In this document: piece after piece, positions 1 through 9,164 of the stretch
How the letters are laid out: the number at the start of each line of letters is the position of its first letter
How positions within the stretch are numbered: position 1 is the first letter of the stretch
DNA from: JALZKA01 sp963717635
GTDB taxonomy: Bacteria > Actinomycetota > Thermoleophilia > Solirubrobacterales > 70-9
NCBI GenBank assembly: GCA_963717635.1
Contig: OY970347.1
Location: forward strand, 1,488,001-1,552,000
Length of the DNA: 64,000 nt
Direction: 5' to 3'
Notes under the pieces: model-generated
Seen by the model: only the letters and a program-made list of their open reading frames with translations
Databases searched by the model: none
Told to the model about the DNA's origin: nothing
Translations under genes and position numbers: made by a program

Positions 1-951
1 CCCCGGCAGGCAGGCGATCGTCCGGTAGGCGATCGGCGCGCCGGCGTGTCGCTGGGCGCCGACGCCGAGTCGCAACAGCCCCGGCTGCGTGCGGGCGAAC
101 TCCAGCGCGACCGCGCGGACGGCGCCGGCGTCCACGTCGCAGGGCTCGAGCCACTCCTCGACGGTCCGCTCGCCGAGCCGCTCGAGCAACTCCTCGTAGC
201 CGCTCGCGTGCGCACGGCACCACTCCTCATCGGCGAGTCCCTCGTCGATGATCGCCCGCATCATGCCGAGCGCCAGCGCGGCGTCGGTGCCCGGCCGCGG
301 GCGCAGGTGGACGTCGGCCACCCGGGCCGTGCGGCTTCGATAGGGGTCGATGACCACGAGCTTGGCGCCCGCCTTGCGGGCCTCGAGGAGCTTCTTCCAC
401 AGGTGCGGCGCCGTCGACATCGGGTTCCAGCCCCAGACGATCAGGTAGCGGGCGCGCGGCCACAGCTCGGGGTCGACCTCCGGCGAGAGCCCGTGCGTCG
501 CAAGGACGCCGGTGATTCCGGCGGTCGCGCAGATCGTGCGCTCGAGCGCGCTGGCGCCCAACGCGTTCATCAACCGGGTGCCCATCAGCTCGCCCTGGAC
601 GAAGCCCTGGGAGCCCATGTAGCTGTACGGCAGAACCGACTCGCCACCGTGCTCGTCGATCGTGGCCCGGATTCCGGCCGCGACCGTGTCCAGCGCTTGA
701 TCCCAGCTCGCTTCCCGGAACTCCCCCGCCCCCTTGGCGCCGGTGCGGATCAGGGGCTGCAGAAGGCGGTCGTCGGCGTAGACGCGGTCGAGGTAGTTCG
801 AGACCTTGCCACACAGAAAGCCGGCCGTGATCGGGTGATCCGGGTCGCCGGTCACATGTGTGGCGCGCCCGTCCTCGTCGACGGTGACGAGCATCGCGCA
901 GGTGTCGGGACAGTCGTGCGGGCAGGCGGCCCGAACCATGCGTTCGCTCAT
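1..951 (-). CDS. Molybdopterin-dependent oxidoreductase, N-terminal part (cut by window edge)
   Basis: The gene runs off the left edge; 317 codons are visible. The N-terminus carries a four-cysteine set at residues 10, 14, 18 and 47 (CPHDCPDTC, then FLCGKV), the usual 4Fe-4S site of the DMSO reductase/formate dehydrogenase superfamily. The body that follows has the molybdopterin-domain pattern, including a WGWNPMSTAPH stretch. Enzymes of this family use a bis-molybdopterin guanine dinucleotide cofactor for two-electron redox reactions; the substrate cannot be told from this fragment. No Tat signal precedes the Fe-S motif, which suggests a cytoplasmic enzyme. The ATG overlaps the stop of the upstream gene as ATGA, so the two are probably translationally coupled. 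Confidence 0.88.
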   Translation of the reverse strand, partial: MSERMVRAACPHDCPDTCAMLVTVDEDGRATHVTGDPDHPITAGFLCGKVSNYLDRVYADDRLLQPLIRTGAKGAGEFREASWDQALDTVAAGIRATIDEHGGESVLPYSYMGSQGFVQGELMGTRLMNALGASALERTICATAGITGVLATHGLSPEVDPELWPRARYLIVWGWNPMSTAPHLWKKLLEARKAGAKLVVIDPYRSRTARVADVHLRPRPGTDAALALGMMRAIIDEGLADEEWCRAHASGYEELLERLGERTVEEWLEPCDVDAGAVRAVALEFARTQPGLLRLGVGAQRHAGAPIAYRTIACLPG

Positions 952-2006
952 GTGGCCATGTTCTCACGCCCCGCCCAGGCCTCCAAGATCCAGCCAAGGT
1001 GGTACGGCCGGTCGGTTGGGTTGACCTCCAGGGGGCCACGCGTCTCTGAGAATGGAGCCCGGCCGGCCAGCGCCCCGATCGTGTTCGCGTAGAGCAGCGC
1101 CCGGTCGAGACCGCGGCGGCGCCGGATCGAGCGGTAGAGGATTCCCGCCTCGCGGTCGAGCATCTCGCGTCCCAGGTCGTTTCGTCCAAAGATCCAGTCG
1201 AGCCCTCGGATTCCGGCTTGGCGGTAGCACCCTTCGCCGCTGACCTCGCTCAACTCGGTCAGCGCCATCGGCGCCATCGCGTCCTGGTGGACCGAGTAGA
1301 CCTCATACGGCTCGACCACTCGGCCCGTCTTGGTGTCGAAGATCCAGGGCCAGCCACCGTCATCCCGTTGCAGCTCGAGCAGCCGGTCGGCCGCGCGGCG
1401 CGCGGGTTCCAGGGCCTGTTCGCGGCCGCGTCGGGAGGCGACCGCCAGCGCGAGCACGCCGTAGATCTGGGTCGCGAAGTTCGGGAACCGCACCCGCCCG
1501 CCGCCGTCGCGATGCCGGAACAGCCCGCTGTCAGGATCCGCGCGGGCCAGCTGACGTTCGAGCGCATCGTCCAGCAGCAGGTCCGCTCCGGCCTCGGCCG
1601 CACCGATCAGGACCCAGCTCAGCTCGGGCCCGTCGAGATCGGGGAACGCGCTGCCGATTCGCCCGTGCAGGCGGAACGCGACCCTGTCGCGCCACTCCCC
1701 TCCCGCCCGCGCGTCCGCCCAGAGGAGCAGGCCAAGGTCCCCCGTCGTGATCTCGGGCGAGCCCATCTCGTCGATCGCGAGACGCAGAAGGTCGCCGGGG
1801 TCGACCGGCACGTCCAGGCCGGCCTGTACGGCCCGCTGCAGGCCCAGCAGACAGATCAGCGTGTAGCGCAACGAGCGGCCCCGGGGCTCCAGCTCCGGCG
1901 CCTGGACCTGATGGCAGAACGCGCCGTCGGCCAGTCTCATCGAGGGCAGGGTCGCGAGCGCGAAGCGCTCCAGCTCCGCCACGTGCCCGGCGGCGGGCTC
2001 AGGCAC
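948..2006 (-). CDS. Unknown protein with alpha/alpha-toroid-like repeats
   Basis: About 352 residues with no signal peptide or membrane segment. I do not recognise a named family. The helical composition and the motif QRDDGGW resemble the QW-type repeats of terpene cyclases, prenyltransferases and other alpha/alpha toroids, so a toroid fold is a reasonable inference, without a known reaction. I chose the GTG at 2006 because AGGA lies eight bases upstream of it; the GTG at 2012 is the alternative. The start overlaps the end of the acetyltransferase gene and the stop overlaps the oxidoreductase start, so all three genes look like one transcription unit. Confidence 0.7.
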   Translation of the reverse strand: MPEPAAGHVAELERFALATLPSMRLADGAFCHQVQAPELEPRGRSLRYTLICLLGLQRAVQAGLDVPVDPGDLLRLAIDEMGSPEITTGDLGLLLWADARAGGEWRDRVAFRLHGRIGSAFPDLDGPELSWVLIGAAEAGADLLLDDALERQLARADPDSGLFRHRDGGGRVRFPNFATQIYGVLALAVASRRGREQALEPARRAADRLLELQRDDGGWPWIFDTKTGRVVEPYEVYSVHQDAMAPMALTELSEVSGEGCYRQAGIRGLDWIFGRNDLGREMLDREAGILYRSIRRRRGLDRALLYANTIGALAGRAPFSETRGPLEVNPTDRPYHLGWILEAWAGRENMAT

Positions 2007-2925
2007 GGACACGTTCCTGCGGTGGCACGGTTGGCGCCACGGTGGGCAGTTCGCGGTCGTAGATCGTGATTCCCTCGCGCAGCAGCCGCTCGAACACCTC
2101 GAACAGCGCCTCAAGGCGGATCGCGATGATCTCGCCGTGGCCGAGCGCGACCGCGACGCCGTCTGCATCGAGGATCGCCTGCCGGTAGATCCCCTGGAGC
2201 CGCGGGTTGGAGTCGATCCGGCCCGGGTGAAGTTCCGGGTTGTGGACGAGCGTGCGGACGGTCAGCTCCCGCCCCTCCCAGTCGACGCACCGGGCGTCGA
2301 TGGCCCGGTCGGAGAACACGTCAAGGGGAAACGGCGGCTCGCGGACACACTCGAACGAGTGGTACATCGTGATCGCGCCGGTGCCGCAGCCGAAGAAGAC
2401 CTGCAGCGCATCGCGCTCACGAATTCGCGGGAACGGCGTACCTTCCCCGAACGGGGTGGCTGCGCGCTCGTGCCCGGCGACGATCTCGGCGGCTCCGCGG
2501 CCCCGAGCGCAGGTGGAGTGAGTCGGGTGGGTGCTGCGAAGCGCCCCGGGCGCAAGGCGAAACGCCTCGGAGACCGCCCCCATCCGGGACGGTGTCCGGC
2601 GGGCATCGAAGACCGGGCCCGCGGCCAGGTGCTCGATCGCCGGGCCGGTCAGTGCGTAGGAGGGCATCGTGATCAGGCCGTCCGGCCCAAGCACCTGCTC
2701 CAGCCCTGTGACAACGGTGTCGGGACCATCCTCGAAGCCGCCGAAGGCGCTCATCGCAGCCTGCATGAAGCAGGCGTCGCCCGCCCGGAGCCCACACTCG
2801 TGGAGCGCGCCCGCCACATCAGCGGCCGACAGCACCGTCGGCCGCAGGCGCTCGCGCAGGCGGTAGCGGGCGCTGCGATAGCGCTTGCGCCCCGCGCGCA
2901 GCGTCTCGCGCACCGGCCGCGGCAT
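1999..2925 (-). CDS. AAC(3)-family N-acetyltransferase
   Basis: A 308-residue protein matching the aminoglycoside 3-N-acetyltransferase (AAC(3)/YokD) family: an early FMQAAMSAFGGFEDGP segment, GPDGLITMPSYALTGP, the HPTHS motif in the middle and the FFGCGTGAITMYHSFE segment. Family members move acetyl from acetyl-CoA to an amino group. Many chromosomal members do not act on aminoglycosides, and the neighbours here (a toroid-like protein and a molybdoenzyme) hint at a metabolic role. The basic N-terminus (residues 1-30) precedes the conserved fold. Assignment to the family is firm; antibiotic resistance should not be assumed. Confidence 0.88.
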   Translation of the reverse strand: MPRPVRETLRAGRKRYRSARYRLRERLRPTVLSAADVAGALHECGLRAGDACFMQAAMSAFGGFEDGPDTVVTGLEQVLGPDGLITMPSYALTGPAIEHLAAGPVFDARRTPSRMGAVSEAFRLAPGALRSTHPTHSTCARGRGAAEIVAGHERAATPFGEGTPFPRIRERDALQVFFGCGTGAITMYHSFECVREPPFPLDVFSDRAIDARCVDWEGRELTVRTLVHNPELHPGRIDSNPRLQGIYRQAILDADGVAVALGHGEIIAIRLEALFEVFERLLREGITIYDRELPTVAPTVPPQERVRA

Positions 2926-2971
2926 GCTGCGCGCGATCTTCCTCAGGTCGGCGATCGCGCCACGCCTCCGG

Positions 2972-4792
2972 TCAGCCCGCGTACAGCTCCTCGATCTCGG
3001 CCGAGTACTTCTCCGCGATCGGCTTGCGCTTGAGCTTCATCGTCGGCGTCAGCTCGTCGCCGCCCGGCATCCACTCGGTCGGCAGCACCTTGAACTTCTT
3101 GATCTGCTCGACGCGCGACATCTTCGCGTTGGCCTCGTCGACGCCGGACTGGATTGCGGCCAGCAGCGCTTCGTTTAGCGCCAGCGCTTCGGGCGAGGCG
3201 TCCTCGATCCCGTTCTGCTGCGCCCAGGTCGGCGCGAAGTCGGAGTCGAGCACGATCAGCGCCGTGTTGTAGGGGCGCGCATCGCCGATCGCGGTGGCCT
3301 GGCCGATCAGTGGGCTCGCCGCCTTCAGCTTCGCCTCGATGTTCGCCGGCGACATGTTCTTGCCGGCCGCGTTGATGATCAGTTCCTTCTTGCGGTCGAC
3401 GATCTTCAGGTAGCCGTCGGAGTCGAGCTCGCCGATGTCGCCGGTGTGGAGCCAGCCGTCGGCGTCGATCGTCTCGGCGGTCTTCTCCGGCTGGTTGCGA
3501 TAGCCGACCATGTTCGCGTCGCCGCGGACCAGGACCTCGCCGTCCTCGGCGAGCTGTACCTCCCAACCGGGGGCGGGCGGGCCGACGCTGCCCAGCTTCA
3601 CCTTGTCGGGCGGGTTGATCGTCACGACGCCGCAGGTTTCCGACATCCCCCAGAGCTCGCCGATCTTGATCCCGATCGCGTGGAAGAACTCGAGCACCTC
3701 CAGCGGCGTGGGCGCTGCGCCGACGTTCACCGAGGCGACCTCGTCGAGACCGAGCGCCACCCGCAACTGCTTGAACATCGCCGCGTCCGCCTTGGCGACG
3801 CCGGCCGCCAGAGCCTCTGGAACCTCTTCGCCTGCCTGCTCGAGCCGGACCTTCTGGATCGCGGCCTCGAGCCCCTTGCGCGCCTGCTCACCCTCCTCGC
3901 CGGGGATCGCCGCGAGCTTTGCCTCGAGGCCGGCTTTGAGCTTCTCCCACACGCGCGGGACGGCGAAGAAGAACGTCGGCCGGACCTTGGGGACGAAGTC
4001 GATGATCGTGCGCGGATCCGGGCAGACGTGGATCGTCGCGCCGAGGATCACCGGCAGGTAGTAATTGGCGCCGCGGTCGGCGATGTGTGCGGTCGGAAGC
4101 CACGAGATGACCTTGCCGCCGCGGTCGGGGAACTCGACGATGCCGTTCACGCCCGCGACCAGGTTCATCAGGTTGCGGTGGGATAGCTGGACACCCTTCG
4201 GCGGCCCGGTCGTTCCCGAGGTGTAGATCAGCGTCAGGAGCTCGTCGGGGTCGATCGCGTCGACCGAGGATCGGACGTCGAAGTCCGGGTCCAGGGCCTC
4301 GATCTCGGCGAGGGTGTGCGTGCCGCCGTCGCCGTCGATCACGATCAGGTGCTCGACCGCGGGCAGCTCCTTGCGCGCCACCTCGAACTGCTCCAGGAAG
4401 GCATGCTCGACGATTGCGATCTTCGCGCCGGCGTCGGCGACCACGTACTGGATCTGCTCCGGCGAGGAGGTCTGGTAGATCGAGAACGGCACGCCCCCGA
4501 GGGAGGTCGCCGCCATGTCGCAGACGAAGAACTCGGGCCGGTTGTTCGTCATCATCGCGACCGTGTCGCCCTTTTTGAGGCCGAGCTGCGCCAGCCCGCC
4601 TGCGATCCGCGCAGAACGCTCCGCGAATTGATTCCAGGAGATCGCGTGCTGCTCGTCGCCGTCGTGGGTGACGATCGCGGAATCGTCGCCGAGGCGCTCG
4701 ACGCTTTCCCTGAAGGCCACCGCCAGGTTCTGTGCGTAGAGCCCCTTCCCCGGCCCTCCGGTCGCAAAGCGCTCCGCGGTCGTCGCCTCCAT
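2972..4792 (-). CDS. fadD: Long-chain acyl-CoA synthetase (AMP-forming)
   Basis: A 606-residue ANL-superfamily enzyme that activates fatty acids to acyl-CoA through an acyl-AMP intermediate. The phosphate-binding A3 motif YTSGTTGPPKG lies at about residues 190-200, the A5-type GELWGMSETCG follows, and the C-terminal hinge reads HTGDIGELDSDGYLKIVDRKKE. An inserted charged helical region between the A3 and A5 motifs is typical of the FadD15-like long-chain branch. The ATG at 4792 is preceded by GAGGAGCG, a strong ribosome binding site, which decides against the longer open frame. It lies 38 bases downstream of rseP, where ispG or proS often sits in other bacteria. Confidence 0.92.
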   Translation of the reverse strand: MEATTAERFATGGPGKGLYAQNLAVAFRESVERLGDDSAIVTHDGDEQHAISWNQFAERSARIAGGLAQLGLKKGDTVAMMTNNRPEFFVCDMAATSLGGVPFSIYQTSSPEQIQYVVADAGAKIAIVEHAFLEQFEVARKELPAVEHLIVIDGDGGTHTLAEIEALDPDFDVRSSVDAIDPDELLTLIYTSGTTGPPKGVQLSHRNLMNLVAGVNGIVEFPDRGGKVISWLPTAHIADRGANYYLPVILGATIHVCPDPRTIIDFVPKVRPTFFFAVPRVWEKLKAGLEAKLAAIPGEEGEQARKGLEAAIQKVRLEQAGEEVPEALAAGVAKADAAMFKQLRVALGLDEVASVNVGAAPTPLEVLEFFHAIGIKIGELWGMSETCGVVTINPPDKVKLGSVGPPAPGWEVQLAEDGEVLVRGDANMVGYRNQPEKTAETIDADGWLHTGDIGELDSDGYLKIVDRKKELIINAAGKNMSPANIEAKLKAASPLIGQATAIGDARPYNTALIVLDSDFAPTWAQQNGIEDASPEALALNEALLAAIQSGVDEANAKMSRVEQIKKFKVLPTEWMPGGDELTPTMKLKRKPIAEKYSAEIEELYAG

Positions 4793-4830
4793 CGCTCCTC
4801 CTCGTCCAGGTTCCCCCCGGAATCTACCTT

Positions 4831-5898
4831 CTATCGGACGTCGAAGCCCTCGCCGGTCAGCCGGTCGATGTCGTTCGATAACCCGACCGCGAACAGCATC
4901 AGCACGAGCACGAAGCCGACCACGCTGGCGCGCTCCATCACCCGGAACGGCACCGGCGCGCCGCGAACCTTCTCGACCAGGCTCCAGAAGATGTGGCCGC
5001 CGTCGAGCGGCAGGAATGGGAACAGGTTGATGATCGCCAGCGAGAGGCTGATCACGGCGAGCAGCGTCAGCGCCCGCTCCGCATCGAACTCGATCGCCTG
5101 CCGCGTGACCTCGTAGGAGCCGACGACGCCCGAGATCTGCTCGCGCTGCTCGGCGTCGAAGATGCGGGTGATGACGCCGACGGTGCTGGTCGTCACCTCC
5201 CACATGAAGTCGGCCGAGCGATCCGCGGCCTCGGGCGCAGACAGGTCGAGCGGCTCGACCCCGGGGACGAAGCCCAGCAACGGTCGGTCGAGCTCCGCGT
5301 CGTACTCCGGCCTGATCGAGCGGGTGATCTCCCGGCCGTCGCGCTCGATCGTCAGTGCCGCAGTCGTCGCGGACTGGCAACCGTCCTCGGGCTCGCCCAA
5401 ACACTGATGCGTGGCGATCTGCTCGCGCAGGGTGAGGAAGTCGCCGCGCACGCCGTCGACGGCGACGATCTCGTCGCCGGGCTCCAAGATCGAAGCCGCC
5501 GGCGTGCCCGGCTCGACCGACTCGACCGCTCGTGAAGGCTGGTCGAGCGAGTTCGCCAGGAAGAACAGGATCACGAAGGCGATCACGACGTTCACCAGTG
5601 GCCCGGCCGCGATCACCACGATCCGCTTCCAGACCGGTTGCGCGTAGTAGCCGCGGTGGGCGTCGGCGGCCGGCATCTCCTCATCCGGGTTCATCCCGCT
5701 GATCTTCACGAAGCCGCCGAGGGGAATTGCGCCGATCCCGTACTCGGTCTCGCCGCGCCTGATCGCGACCAGCTTGGGCGGGAAGAAGAGGTAGAACTTC
5801 TCGACCTTCATCCCGACCGCCTTGGCGGCGACGAAGTGGCCGGCCTCGTGCAGGACGATCAGCATCGCGAAGCCCGCGAACGCCAGCGCCCAGCTCAC
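4831..5898 (-). CDS. rseP: Site-2 intramembrane zinc metalloprotease (RseP/RasP family)
   Basis: A 355-residue M50 protease. The zinc motif HEAGH is at residues 17-21 in the first membrane helix, a PDZ domain occupies roughly residues 110-200, and the third metal-ligand motif LDGGH sits near residue 300 in a C-terminal helix. These enzymes cut transmembrane anti-sigma factors and leftover signal peptides within the membrane. The GTG start overlaps the dxr stop by four bases (GTGA). The dxr-rseP order is the widely conserved arrangement downstream of cdsA. Confidence 0.94.
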   Translation of the reverse strand: MSWALAFAGFAMLIVLHEAGHFVAAKAVGMKVEKFYLFFPPKLVAIRRGETEYGIGAIPLGGFVKISGMNPDEEMPAADAHRGYYAQPVWKRIVVIAAGPLVNVVIAFVILFFLANSLDQPSRAVESVEPGTPAASILEPGDEIVAVDGVRGDFLTLREQIATHQCLGEPEDGCQSATTAALTIERDGREITRSIRPEYDAELDRPLLGFVPGVEPLDLSAPEAADRSADFMWEVTTSTVGVITRIFDAEQREQISGVVGSYEVTRQAIEFDAERALTLLAVISLSLAIINLFPFLPLDGGHIFWSLVEKVRGAPVPFRVMERASVVGFVLVLMLFAVGLSNDIDRLTGEGFDVR

Positions 5899-7040
5899 GC
5901 AGCCACGCCCTCGATCAACTGGCTTGCCCGCTCGCGAGCCTCGGCGTCGACGGCGTACAGGTCCTGGAAGTGTGTGGGCTGCAGGGCGGGCATCTCGGTC
6001 AGCGTCTGCTCGACGACGTGGGGGATTGCGGTGAACGGGATCCGCTCGTCGAGGAACGCCTCGACCGCGACCTCGTCGGCCGCGTTCAGCACGCAGGGCG
6101 CGGTGCCGCCCGCCACGCCGGCCTCACGTGCCAGGCGCAGGCACGGAAAGCGCTCTGGGTCGGGTGCCTCGAAGTCGAGCCGGCCGACGGTGGCCAGGTC
6201 CAGCGCGGGCATGGGCACGTCGGCTCGGTCGGGATAGTGCAGCGCGTAGGAGATCGGTACGCGCATGTCGGGGTAGCCGAGATGGGCGATCGAGGCGCCG
6301 TCATTCAGATGGATCAGCGAGTGGACGATCGACTGCGGATGGACGACCACGTCGATCGCGTCGTAGGCGAAGCCGAACAGGTGGTGGGCCTCGATCAGCT
6401 CCAGGCCCTTGTTGAACAGCGTCGCCGAGTCGATCGTGATCCGCCCGCCCATCTCCCAGGTCGGATGCGCGAGCGCTTCCGCGACGGTCACGTTCGAGAG
6501 GTCGTCACGCTCGCGAAACGGCCCGCCCGAGGCCGTCAGGACCAGGCGGTCGACCGATCCGGGCGTGCGCTCGCCACCGATCAACTGGTGGAGCGCCGAG
6601 TGCTCGGAGTCGACCGGGATGATCGCCGCACCGGTGGCCTCGGCGAGGGTGGTGACCAGCTCGCCGCCCACGACCAGGCTCTCCTTGTTGGCCAAGGCAA
6701 CGTCGATGCCCTCGGTCAGCGCGACGATCGTCGGCCCGAGACCCGCCGACCCGGTGATCGCGTTGAGGACTACGTCCGCCCCCGACGTGGCGACCAGCTC
6801 GCGGATTCCCTCCTCGCCGGCGAGGAGGGTGGGGAACTCCGCGGCGCAGCGCTCGGCCGCCGAAGGGTCGGCAATCGCGATCGCCGGCACCGCGTGGGTC
6901 TTTGCCTGGGCGCAGGCTCGCTCCCAGCTCGAATCGGCCGAGATTCCGACCAGCTGGAGCTCATCGCCGGCGCTCTGGATGACCTCCAGCGCCTGTTCTC
7001 CGATCGACCCCGTGGAGCCGAGTACGACGACCTTCCTCAC
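5895..7040 (-). CDS. dxr: 1-deoxy-D-xylulose 5-phosphate reductoisomerase
   Basis: A 381-residue enzyme of the MEP isoprenoid pathway converting DXP to MEP with NADPH. The nucleotide-binding GSTGSIG lies at residues 8-14; ALANKESLVVGG, PVDSEHSALHQ and the flexible-loop region TASGGPFRER are all present, as is the metal-site region with NKGLELIEAHHLF. Length is normal. GTG start at 7040. Its product feeds the undecaprenyl carrier made by UppS, encoded earlier in the same gene block. Confidence 0.97.
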   Translation of the reverse strand: MRKVVVLGSTGSIGEQALEVIQSAGDELQLVGISADSSWERACAQAKTHAVPAIAIADPSAAERCAAEFPTLLAGEEGIRELVATSGADVVLNAITGSAGLGPTIVALTEGIDVALANKESLVVGGELVTTLAEATGAAIIPVDSEHSALHQLIGGERTPGSVDRLVLTASGGPFRERDDLSNVTVAEALAHPTWEMGGRITIDSATLFNKGLELIEAHHLFGFAYDAIDVVVHPQSIVHSLIHLNDGASIAHLGYPDMRVPISYALHYPDRADVPMPALDLATVGRLDFEAPDPERFPCLRLAREAGVAGGTAPCVLNAADEVAVEAFLDERIPFTAIPHVVEQTLTEMPALQPTHFQDLYAVDAEARERASQLIEGVAA

Positions 7041-7092
7041 GCCAGCGAGGGTACTGACGCGATCTCAAGCGGAACGCAGGCCGCGGTCTCCT

Positions 7093-7479
7093 TCAGCCCG
7101 CTTCGGAGGTCTCGATGACCGACAGGACGTTGCCCGCTGGGTCCTTGAACCAGGCGATCAGCGGGCCCTCGCCGCGGAAGATGCCCTTGTCGTCGGTCTC
7201 GATCTCGGTTCCCTCGTAGCGCTCGAACTTCACACCGCGCTCGGTGAGTGCGTCGACGGTCGGCTCGATCTCGTCCACCGGGAAGTTGAGGATCGTGAAG
7301 GTGGCAGGCTCGTGGTCCTGCTTCGGGTAGATGAACACGGACCGGTCGTCCGTGAAATGCAGGGCCAGCCCTGGTCCCTCCTCGGACACGTTCAGGCCGA
7401 GGTTCTCGCCGTAAAACGTCTTGGCGCTGTCCAGGTCGTCGACCGAAAAGCCGCTGAATGCCTTGCTGCCGTCCAACAC
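7093..7479 (-). CDS. VOC-superfamily (glyoxalase/dioxygenase fold) protein
   Basis: A 128-residue single-module VOC protein: the start KAFSGFSVDDLDSAKTFYGENLGL and the end FKDPAGNVLSVIE are typical of the beta-alpha-beta-beta-beta half-module pair. Members bind a divalent metal and act as glyoxalases, dioxygenases or resistance proteins; the substrate is unknown here. GTG start with AGGAGGA seven bases upstream, a much stronger site than its neighbours have. It interrupts the conserved cdsA-dxr adjacency, so it is probably a lineage-specific insertion rather than part of the isoprenoid pathway. Confidence 0.85.
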   Translation of the reverse strand: MLDGSKAFSGFSVDDLDSAKTFYGENLGLNVSEEGPGLALHFTDDRSVFIYPKQDHEPATFTILNFPVDEIEPTVDALTERGVKFERYEGTEIETDDKGIFRGEGPLIAWFKDPAGNVLSVIETSEAG

Positions 7480-7544
7480 TCGTCTTCCTCCTTGGTTCGT
7501 TTGCTTCTATCTAACGACCGGGGGACATGGCCGGAACTCATCGG

Positions 7545-8447
7545 TCAGTACACGAGGGCGATCGACAGGTAGTAGCCGGCGACGATCGTGAACAGCACGG
7601 CGTCGAGGCGGTCGAGCAGCCCGCCGTGCGGGCCGACCGCTGTGCCTGAGTCCTTGACCCCAAGGTCGCGTTTGACGATCGACTCGAACAGGTCGCCGAT
7701 CGGGGCTACCAGGGCGATCACGGCGCCCATCGCCAGAGCGTCGACCCCCGGTAGCCAGTCCTGATAGAGGCCGGCGAACCAGAACCCGAGTGTGCCACCG
7801 ACCAGTCCGAAGGCGAGCCCCTCGATCGTCTTGTTCGGGGAGATCGCCGCGGAGAGCCGGTGGCGCCCGAACGCGCGGCCGCCGGCATAGGCCGCGGTGT
7901 CGGCGGCGATCGTCGCGACCAGCACGTCGACGAGCAGCGCCGCTCCGTGATCCGGGAGTTCACGCAGCAGCACTGCGTGCGCGAACGGGAGGCCAATCCA
8001 GACGACGCCGAGGACGGTGACCGCGATCGACGTGGTGACGCCCTCGATCGAGCCCCGCATGACCACGAACAGGAACATCAGGGGAAACCCGGCGGCCAGG
8101 GCCAGGACCATCTGGTACTGATCGCCGAAGTAGGCGGCCGCGATGATCCCGAAAGAGGTGAGCATCGCGACGGCAGGGAACGGCCGAGTGGCCTTCGCCA
8201 TCCCAAACAGCTCGCCGATGCAGATCGCCGCCAGGAGTCCAATCGCGGCGGCGAAGATCCCCCCACCGGCAACGATGATCGTGATCGCGAAGGCAGCCCA
8301 GGGCACCGCCCAGAGCATCCGCATCGTCGTCTCCGACATCGGCTTCGGTGGTACCGGAGGACCGGGCCGGCGCGGCCTGGCCTGGCGCCGCTGGGGCGGC
8401 GGCCGGCGCGGCCCTCGGCGTCGCCGCGTGCGCGGGGGCGTGCTCAC
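7545..8447 (-). CDS. cdsA: Phosphatidate cytidylyltransferase
   Basis: A 300-residue polytopic membrane enzyme making CDP-diacylglycerol from CTP and phosphatidate. The family signature is complete near the C-terminus: SIVKRDLGVKDSG followed by GPHGGLLDRLD. About eight hydrophobic segments span residues 45-300. The first 36 residues are Arg/Pro-rich and cytoplasmic. The start is uncertain: GTG at 8447 keeps that tail, while an ATG at 8339 would remove it; neither has a good ribosome binding site. It lies 39 bases downstream of uppS, the conserved order. Confidence 0.93.
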   Translation of the reverse strand: MSTPPRTRRRRGPRRPPPQRRQARPRRPGPPVPPKPMSETTMRMLWAVPWAAFAITIIVAGGGIFAAAIGLLAAICIGELFGMAKATRPFPAVAMLTSFGIIAAAYFGDQYQMVLALAAGFPLMFLFVVMRGSIEGVTTSIAVTVLGVVWIGLPFAHAVLLRELPDHGAALLVDVLVATIAADTAAYAGGRAFGRHRLSAAISPNKTIEGLAFGLVGGTLGFWFAGLYQDWLPGVDALAMGAVIALVAPIGDLFESIVKRDLGVKDSGTAVGPHGGLLDRLDAVLFTIVAGYYLSIALVY

Positions 8448-8486
8448 CAGGCGAACCTATCGCGCCGCCTGACGCCCGGCTTCATC

Positions 8487-9164
8487 TCATCGCGATCCGA
8501 AGCGCCGCTTGCGCTGCTCGAACTCGTCGAGGGCCGCCTCGAACGCCTCGCGCGTGAAGTCCGGCCAGAGCTCATCGCGGAAGACGAACTCGGAATAGGC
8601 GCACTGCCAGAGCAGGTAGTTGGAGATGCGCTCTTCCCCGCTGGTGCGAATCAAGAGGTCAGGGTCGTGCATCTCAGGCGCGTAGAGATGGCTGCGGAAT
8701 TCCTCCTCGGTGGTGCCCGCGAACTGACGCGCCGCGTCGACGATCTCGGCCCGGCCGCCGTAGTTGAAGGCCACGAACAGCGTGATCCGCTCGTTCGCCG
8801 CGGTGGTCTGCTCGGCCCAGTCCATGCGCTTCACCAGGTCCGCAGCGATCCCCTCGCGTCGGCCGATGAAGCGCATCCGCACGCCCTCGGCGTCGAGCTC
8901 CGGAGTCTCGACCTCGATGCGCTCGCCGAACATCGCCATCAGGCCCTCGACCTCCTCGGCGGAGCGCGACCAGTTTTCGGTTGAGAACGAGAAGACCGTC
9001 AACTCCTCGATCCCGCGGCGGGCGGCGTCGCGGAGGCGCTCCTTGACGACGTCGGCGCCGGCCCGATGCCCCTCGATCGCCGGCAGGCCCCGCTGCTCCG
9101 CCCAGCGCCCGTTGCCGTCGGTGATGATCGCTACGTACCGAGCTGAGCCGCCGGAGCTGCTCAA
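8487..9164 (-). CDS. uppS: Isoprenyl (undecaprenyl) diphosphate synthase
   Basis: A 225-residue cis-prenyltransferase. The catalytic motif DGNGRWA begins at Asp16, followed by GHRAGADVV, FSTENWSR and the C-terminal RTSGEERISNYLLWQ. It builds the long lipid carrier used for peptidoglycan and other envelope polymers from IPP. Initiation is at TTG, overlapping the frr stop as TTGA. No better start exists, since the motif begins only 16 residues in. Product chain length cannot be read from the sequence. Confidence 0.95.
   Translation of the reverse strand: MSSSGGSARYVAIITDGNGRWAEQRGLPAIEGHRAGADVVKERLRDAARRGIEELTVFSFSTENWSRSAEEVEGLMAMFGERIEVETPELDAEGVRMRFIGRREGIAADLVKRMDWAEQTTAANERITLFVAFNYGGRAEIVDAARQFAGTTEEEFRSHLYAPEMHDPDLLIRTSGEERISNYLLWQCAYSEFVFRDELWPDFTREAFEAALDEFEQRKRRFGSR

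Noticed and set aside
1999..2925. Aminoglycoside resistance gene
   Set aside because: Only family membership is supported; chromosomal AAC(3)-like genes in unrelated operons are often not resistance genes.
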